From Saccharothrix tamanrassetensis (GTDB taxonomy: Bacteria > Actinomycetota > Actinomycetes > Mycobacteriales > Pseudonocardiaceae): DNA of 64,000 bases. The position numbers were made by a program, and so were the translations under genes. The DNA lies in the NCBI RefSeq assembly GCF_014203665.1, contig NZ_JACHJN010000011.1, forward strand, positions 186,001 through 250,000, in the 5' to 3' direction. A model generated the notes under the pieces. That model made no database searches. It worked only from the letters and a program-made list of their open reading frames with translations, and was not told the DNA's origin. Below, one piece after another: positions 59,168 to 64,000 of the stretch. The stretch's first letter is position 1, and every line of letters starts with the position of its first letter.

Positions 59168-62100
59168 ATGCGGAGACGGGCTTTGCGACGGGCGACGGCG
59201 CTCGCCGCGACAGGCGTGTTGGCGATCAGCCCCCTGGTGCCGGGGACGGCGTCCGCCACCCCGCACGGTGGCGGAACGTCCATCGTGCAAGGCGACACCT
59301 CAAGCGACGACGACATCGACAACCGGCCGGGGGCGGCGCGGCCGACCGATCGGCAGCTGGCGCTGGCGGGCGATCGCGGTACGACCGTCCGGTGGAACCG
59401 CTACGGCGCGCCCGCGACGTTGATCCCCCGCGCCGGGCTCCAGGCGCGCGTGACGGGAGACCCGGCGGCGGTGGCGCGCGGCTACCTGAGTGCCAACAGC
59501 GACGTGTTCGGCCTGACGCAGCAGAGCATCGACTCGATGGACGTGCTGGTGAACCGGCCGATGGGCCAGGGCTCGTACGTGATGCTGCGCCAGCGGTTCG
59601 GGGCCACGCCCTCGATCCTGGACGGTTTGGCGACGTTCGGCATCCGCGACGGCGTCGTGGTGTTCCTCAGCTCGACGTTGAGCCCCACCCGGGCGGACCC
59701 GGAGCCCGCGAGCCTCTCGCCGGACGAAGCCCTGGCCGTCGCGGGACTCGGCACCGCCACCCGGGTCACGTCGGGCGCGGTGCCCATGCCGGAGGGGCCG
59801 GCGCGGGCTGCCTACCAGGTCGTCCAGGTGGGGCCGGAGACCGGGTCGACCAGCTACGTGGACGCCCGGACCGGCGAGTTGCTGGTCCGCGAGGACCTGG
59901 TGGACCACGAGTCGGACAGCCACGGATCGCACAACGGCCGGCCCGACAACGCCCGGCCCGACGGCACCGGGTCCGACAACACCGGGTCCGACAACGCCCG
60001 ACCTGACAACGCCGAGCCTGACAACGCCCGGCCTGACAGCAGCGGGTCGCGCAACGCCGACTGGGACGTGTTCCCGGCCAACCCGCCCGCCGACTACTCC
60101 TCGCGCGACAACCGCGTGCGGTGGTGCGCGGTGCGGGTGCGGGGCTGCGAGCGGTCCGTCCGCACCGCCGACCGAGGCGCCGCCTGGGACGTCGACCCCG
60201 TCACCGGGAAGACCAGCCAGACCTCGTCCGGCAACTCCGCCCGCGCCACCGAGAAGTGGGACGACCTGGCCGGTGGGACGGTCGGCACCCGGACCTCGGC
60301 GGCCCGGCCGGACCGGCACTACCGCTACCCGTGGACCAACCAGTGGCACGAGGAGCGCTGCGACCCGGCGGTCTTCTCCTCCCCGCAGCAGAACGACATC
60401 GACGCGGCGCTGGCCAACCTGTTCGCCATGCACAACCGCATGCACGACTGGTCGTACCACCTCGGCTTCACCGAGGAGACCTGGAACATGCAGACGGACA
60501 ACGGCGACCGCGGCGGCCTCGGCGGTGACGCCGAGCGCGGCAACGCCCAGGCCGGCGGACGGGTGGGTGGAGCGCCGCCTTCGTTCCCGTCCCGCAACAA
60601 CGCCAACCAGATCACGCCGCCCGACGGCGTCGCCCCGACGACCAACATGTACCTGTGGCAGCCGACGCCCGGCGCGTTCTACGGCCCGTGCGTGGACGGC
60701 GACTACGACATGTCCGTGATCGGGCACGAGTACGGCCACGCGATCAGCGGCCGGTTGGTCGCCGGCCCCGACAACGGCTGGTCCGGCGCGCAAGCGGGCG
60801 CGATGAACGAGTCGCACTCCGACCTGTTCGCCATGGAGTACCTGTTCGAGTACGGTTTTCGGCCGCGCGGCGACACGCGGTACGTCATCGGCGGGTACGT
60901 CACCGGGGACGCCAAGGCGGGCATCCGCAACTACGACATGAGCCGCAACTCGCTCAACTACAGCAACGTCGCCTACGACCTGGTGGGCCAGCAGGTGCAC
61001 GCCGACGGCGAGATCTGGACCTCGACCAGCTTCGACGTCCGGCAGGCCATGATCGACAAGTACGGTCTGGGCACCTCGGAGACGCAGCGGGCGTGCGCGG
61101 ACGGCAAGCGGCCCGTCGAGAAGTGCCCCGGCAACCGGCGGTGGGTGCAGCAGGCGTTCGACGCGTTGCTGCTCAACGCTTCCGGCGCGGTCAGCTACGT
61201 CGACATGAGGGACGCCACGCTGGCCGCGAACCAGGTCCGCTACGGCGGTGCGGACGTGCCCGAGCTGTGGGACGTGTTCGCCCGGCACGGTCTCGGGCGT
61301 GACGCGGCCAGCAACGGGACCAACGACGCGGACCCGACGCCGAGCTTCGCCTCGCCGCACGGGCGCAACGCGAAGCTGCGGCTGTCGGCGGTGGAGGGCG
61401 CACGGCTCTACATCGGCGACTACGAGGCCCGCACGCGTCCGGTGGCGGACACCGATCCGGCCACGCCGTTGCCCGACACGGTGGAGATCGTGCCGGGGAC
61501 GTACGACTTCGTCGTGGTCGCGGACGGCTACGGCAGCACGCGGGTCCGGCGCACGGTCCGTGCGGAGGAGCACGCCACCATGCGGCCGTTGCCGACGCGC
61601 AACGTCGCCTCCCGCGCCCTCGGCGCGACCGCCACCGGCGACGGGGTGAACCTGGACAAGCTCATCGACGACACCGAGGCCACGAACTGGGCGTCGATCG
61701 GCTCGCCGGTCGCGGGCAAGGGCGTCACGGTGGACCTCGCGGGCGACCGCCCGCAGGTCGTCCGGCGGGTGCAGGTGAGCGCTCAGCTGCGCCCGGCGGT
61801 CGAACCGGACCCCGACCCGGGCGGGCAGAACCGGTTCACCGCGCTGCGCCAGTTCGAGGTCCTGGCGTGCAACACCGCCACCGGCTCGTCGTGCACCGGC
61901 CCGGCCGACTTCCGGGTCGCGTACACCAGCCCGGCGAACGCCTTCCCGGCCGACGTGCCCCGGCCGACCGCGCCGGACCTGACGCTGCGCTCGTTCCGGA
62001 TCCCGGCGACCCAGGCCACCCACCTGAAGATCCGGGTGCTGACCAACCAGTGCACGGGGGCGCGGGAGTACGCGGGCTCGCAGCACGACGACCCGCGCTC

Positions 62101-62179
62101 GACCAGCGACTGCACCACCGGCAACCCGACGGCGGCGCAGACGGTGCGGATCGCCGAACTCCAGGCGTTCCGCTTCTGA
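59168..62179 (+). CDS. Secreted M36 (fungalysin-type) metalloprotease with C-terminal domains
   Basis: A 1003-residue exported protease. The signal peptide is MRRRALRRATALAATGVLA to TASA near residue 38. A FTP-type propeptide follows (VARGYLSANSDVFGLT, GVVVFLSSTLSP). A linker at about 255-300 is made of five-residue units (RPDNA, RPDGT, GSDNT, EPDNA). The catalytic domain has HEYGH at 520-524 in SVIGHEYGHAISGRL and the third ligand in GAMNESHSDLFAMEYLF, with MHNRMHDWSYHLGF upstream as in M36 enzymes. A carboxypeptidase-regulatory-like segment and a C-terminal discoidin-like domain (LIDDTEATNWASIG, RIAELQAFRF) may bind substrate. A 19-bp hairpin terminator follows. Confidence 0.92.
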   Translation: MRRRALRRATALAATGVLAISPLVPGTASATPHGGGTSIVQGDTSSDDDIDNRPGAARPTDRQLALAGDRGTTVRWNRYGAPATLIPRAGLQARVTGDPAAVARGYLSANSDVFGLTQQSIDSMDVLVNRPMGQGSYVMLRQRFGATPSILDGLATFGIRDGVVVFLSSTLSPTRADPEPASLSPDEALAVAGLGTATRVTSGAVPMPEGPARAAYQVVQVGPETGSTSYVDARTGELLVREDLVDHESDSHGSHNGRPDNARPDGTGSDNTGSDNARPDNAEPDNARPDSSGSRNADWDVFPANPPADYSSRDNRVRWCAVRVRGCERSVRTADRGAAWDVDPVTGKTSQTSSGNSARATEKWDDLAGGTVGTRTSAARPDRHYRYPWTNQWHEERCDPAVFSSPQQNDIDAALANLFAMHNRMHDWSYHLGFTEETWNMQTDNGDRGGLGGDAERGNAQAGGRVGGAPPSFPSRNNANQITPPDGVAPTTNMYLWQPTPGAFYGPCVDGDYDMSVIGHEYGHAISGRLVAGPDNGWSGAQAGAMNESHSDLFAMEYLFEYGFRPRGDTRYVIGGYVTGDAKAGIRNYDMSRNSLNYSNVAYDLVGQQVHADGEIWTSTSFDVRQAMIDKYGLGTSETQRACADGKRPVEKCPGNRRWVQQAFDALLLNASGAVSYVDMRDATLAANQVRYGGADVPELWDVFARHGLGRDAASNGTNDADPTPSFASPHGRNAKLRLSAVEGARLYIGDYEARTRPVADTDPATPLPDTVEIVPGTYDFVVVADGYGSTRVRRTVRAEEHATMRPLPTRNVASRALGATATGDGVNLDKLIDDTEATNWASIGSPVAGKGVTVDLAGDRPQVVRRVQVSAQLRPAVEPDPDPGGQNRFTALRQFEVLACNTATGSSCTGPADFRVAYTSPANAFPADVPRPTAPDLTLRSFRIPATQATHLKIRVLTNQCTGAREYAGSQHDDPRSTSDCTTGNPTAAQTVRIAELQAFRF

Positions 62180-62186
62180 CACCACT

Positions 62187-62233
62187 GAGGTGTCCGTCCC
62201 CGTCGAGCTTCCCGCGACGGGGACGGACACCTC
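62187..62233. terminator. Terminator between the protease gene and a convergent small gene
   Basis: A perfect 19-bp inverted repeat (62187-62205 with 62215-62233, starting GAGGTGTCCGTCCCCGTCG) and a 9-nt loop, 8 nt after the protease stop. It can also act for the convergent minus-strand gene. Confidence 0.88.
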
Positions 62234-62286
62234 GGTCCGGCCAGCGAAGCCCGCAGCGGGTACGTGCCGCCCGCTCTGCCGGGAAG

Positions 62287-62499
62287 TCACCGGTCACGGC
62301 GACGCACGTGGTAGACGATCAGCAGCACGATGCACAGCACCGCCACCCCGCCCGCCGCCATGCGCGCCGTGAAGTCGATCCCGACCTGGGAACCCAATGA
62401 GTTGACCACTCCACTGGCCGCCAGCACGATCCACAACAGCGCGGGGACGACCACACCGCCGGGGCGGCGAACACGGTCCACATCAGTCCGGTTGCTCAT
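62287..62499 (-). CDS. Small two-helix membrane protein (hypothetical)
   Basis: A 70-residue protein starting MSNRTDVDRVRRPGG, followed by two hydrophobic segments (VVVPALLWIVLAASGVVNSL and MAAGGVAVLCIVLLIVYHV) and a basic end RRRDR. The charge pattern suggests both ends are cytoplasmic. No family was recognised. It lies downstream of and on the same strand as the truncated STAND-TPR gene, 137 nt away. Confidence 0.65.
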   Translation of the reverse strand: MSNRTDVDRVRRPGGVVVPALLWIVLAASGVVNSLGSQVGIDFTARMAAGGVAVLCIVLLIVYHVRRRDR

Positions 62500-62636
62500 G
62501 GCTTCGAACCTACGAATCCGGGACCTTCCCGACGATCCCCTCCACGACCCGACCGTGGTGGTGCCTGCACCACCACAGGGAGAATGTTCGTCGGAGCCGG
62601 ACGAACGTGACTGAGTGCGCCGGTGCGCGTGGCCTA

Positions 62637-64000
62637 TCAGCGGGTGCTGTCCGAGTCGGCTTTCTCGTCGGCCACGTCGTCGGCGGCGTCGTCGGGCTTG
62701 TTCTCGGCGGCGGCGTCGAGTCCGTCGAGCCGCTGCTGCAACCGTTCGGCGTCGAGGTCGCGGCCCTGCGCCCGGTACAGCTCCAACGCCTCCCGCCAGA
62801 CCGTGCCCGCTTGGTCGTGCTGGCCGAGGGCGGCGTGGGACTGGCCGAGGTCGGTGAGCGAGTTGGCCAGGTTGGAGGTGTGGCCGAGGTCGCGGAACAG
62901 GACCAGGGACTGCCGGTAGTGGTGGATGGAATCCAGGTAGTGGCCGGTGTGGTAGGCGATGTAGCCCAGGCTGCCCAGGGTGTCCGCCGTCCCCTCCGGG
63001 TCCTGGTGCCGGCTCTGCAGCGCGAGCGCGGCACGGCAGTGCTCGCGGGCCTCGTCGTACCTGCCGAGTCGGGCGGCGTACCAGCCCACCGCGTTGAGCA
63101 CGCGGGCTTCCCCCACCGGGTCGCCCAGCGTGCGGCAGAGTGCCAAGGAGAGGTTGGCGTGCTCCAGGGCCTTGCGGTCGTCCCCGCGCTGTTCCCACAG
63201 CCGCGAGAGTTCGTGGTGGATCGCGCGCTCGTGGCGCGCGGTGTCCAGGTCGTCGCCGTCCCGGCGGCCCCTGGCGAGGTCCAGGGCCTGGTGCACGTGC
63301 GCGTCCGCTTCGTCGTACCGCTCCAGTTCCGCGTAGGCACGGGCGATGATCCGGTGGGCCATGATCAGCCTGGTGCCGTCGTCGGGGTGGTCGCCGGTGA
63401 GAGCGGCCCGCCAGCAGGCGAGGTTGTCGTGGCGGTGGCCTCGCCACTCGTGGAAGGTGGTCATCGCCCGTGCCAGGTCCCACACCACCCGGGACCACCC
63501 GTGGGCGACCGCGGTGCGTTGCGCGGCGATCAGGTTGCGGTGCTCGGTCTCCAACCAGGCCATGGCCGCCGGGATGTCGGGCAACCGGTGGGGGTGGCCG
63601 CCTGCGGTGGGCGGTGGGAGCGGGACGACCTGGCGGTGCGGCGCCAGCTGCCGATCGGCGGCGAACGCGGTGTGCAGGTAGAAGTCGACCACCCGCCGCA
63701 GGGCCTCCTCGCGGACCTGTGCCGGCAGGTCGTCGGCGGTGACCGTGGCGTGGCGGCGGATGAGGTCGTGCATCCGGTACCGGCCGCGGGTGTCCTGTCC
63801 GACCAGTGACGCCTGTTCCAGTGCGCGCAACACCGCCCTGGTCTTCGGCGGGGGCAGGCCGGTGAGACCGGCGGCGGCGGACAGGCCGATGTCGGGACCG
63901 GGTGCGATGCCGAGCAGCGCGAAGGCGTGCGCCTGGTCGGGGGTGAGTGCGCGCAGGGACCAGGACAGCACGGTCGGCAGGCTGGCGGCCGGGTCGTCGC
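62637..64000 (-). CDS. STAND/NB-ARC-TPR regulator, C-terminal part (5' end beyond the window)
   Basis: About 455 C-terminal residues are visible and the frame stays open to the right edge. The fragment begins within the helical region after the NTPase (LSWSLRALTPDQAHAFALLG), then a winged helix (RYRMHDLIRRHATV) and an EHRNLIAAQR segment that precedes the TPRs in AfsR-like proteins. At least six TPR units follow (ARVLNAVGWYAARLGRYDEA, NSLTDLGQSHAALGQHDQA). The last 25 residues are acidic and disordered (KPDDAADDVADEKADSDS). It is the third large STAND-TPR gene in the last 13 kb. Whether a SARP domain lies upstream cannot be seen. Confidence 0.85.
   Translation of the reverse strand, partial: DDPAASLPTVLSWSLRALTPDQAHAFALLGIAPGPDIGLSAAAGLTGLPPPKTRAVLRALEQASLVGQDTRGRYRMHDLIRRHATVTADDLPAQVREEALRRVVDFYLHTAFAADRQLAPHRQVVPLPPPTAGGHPHRLPDIPAAMAWLETEHRNLIAAQRTAVAHGWSRVVWDLARAMTTFHEWRGHRHDNLACWRAALTGDHPDDGTRLIMAHRIIARAYAELERYDEADAHVHQALDLARGRRDGDDLDTARHERAIHHELSRLWEQRGDDRKALEHANLSLALCRTLGDPVGEARVLNAVGWYAARLGRYDEAREHCRAALALQSRHQDPEGTADTLGSLGYIAYHTGHYLDSIHHYRQSLVLFRDLGHTSNLANSLTDLGQSHAALGQHDQAGTVWREALELYRAQGRDLDAERLQQRLDGLDAAAENKPDDAADDVADEKADSDSTR

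Overview
This is a very GC-rich, gene-dense window with frequent GTG starts, ATGA/GTGA stop-start overlaps, SARP/STAND-TPR regulators, a snapalysin-type protease and Pnkp/Hen1 RNA repair. Together these suggest a filamentous actinomycete, probably in Pseudonocardiales (Saccharothrix/Actinosynnema/Lentzea-like). The genus is an inference from gene content and was not computed. No rRNA, tRNA, CRISPR array, IS element or phage was recognised.

Layout. (1) About 1-10.3 kb is the edge of a specialised-metabolism cluster: the tail of a LuxR regulator, an EamA exporter and a cation/proton antiporter, then two divergent operons. These encode a complete pyrrolyl-carrier-protein module (prolyl-AMP ligase, prolyl-PCP dehydrogenase, PltL-type PCP, flavin halogenase) together with a TrpB2-like enzyme, an ACMSD-type amidohydrolase, a MaoC protein and a YbaK protein. 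(2) About 10.6-24.4 kb is a conflict/repair island. A 57-aa peptide with an FxSxx-type leader overlaps an HExxH peptide-modification gene. It is convergent to a four-gene vWA/NB-ARC/TPR - MoxR - VMAP - cyclase-like system, which is followed by pnkp-hen1. (3) About 24.5-29.1 kb holds an alpha-glucosidase, a snapalysin, a small cysteine-rich RGCVC protein and a GNAT protein. (4) About 29.18-29.63 kb holds three consecutive long palindromes; two are related copies in opposite orientation with co-varying stems.

(5) About 29.7-43.4 kb is mostly chromosomal: a beta-lactamase-fold hydrolase, a D-aminoacylase-like amidohydrolase, a two-component system with an ABC exporter, an MmcQ protein, three CNNM/CorC-like membrane proteins with a MerR regulator, a Spo0M protein and a small membrane protein. 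(6) About 43.4-51.2 kb holds a large secreted DUF11-like protein, a bacterial-type acetyl-CoA carboxylase set (AccDA fusion, AccB, AccC) and a multi-span membrane protein. (7) About 51.2-58.1 kb is a candidate RiPP locus. A 21-residue peptide gene with a strong RBS lies 21 nt before an MccB-like E1 adenylating enzyme that has an N-terminal leader-binding-type domain. Large STAND-TPR regulators flank it on both sides: one is a SARP with a small exported-peptide gene downstream, the other carries a RHIM-like amyloid motif. (8) About 58.3-64 kb holds a hypothetical protein, an M36 metalloprotease, a small membrane protein and the C-terminal part of another STAND-TPR regulator that runs off the window.

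The strongest candidates for undescribed biology are the MccB-like minimal RiPP (54.8-56.0 kb), the FxSxx-leader/HExxH pair beside the vWA-MoxR-VMAP system (10.6-20.4 kb), the halopyrrole module joined to a TrpB2 operon (2.3-10.3 kb) and the palindromic element family (29.2-29.6 kb).
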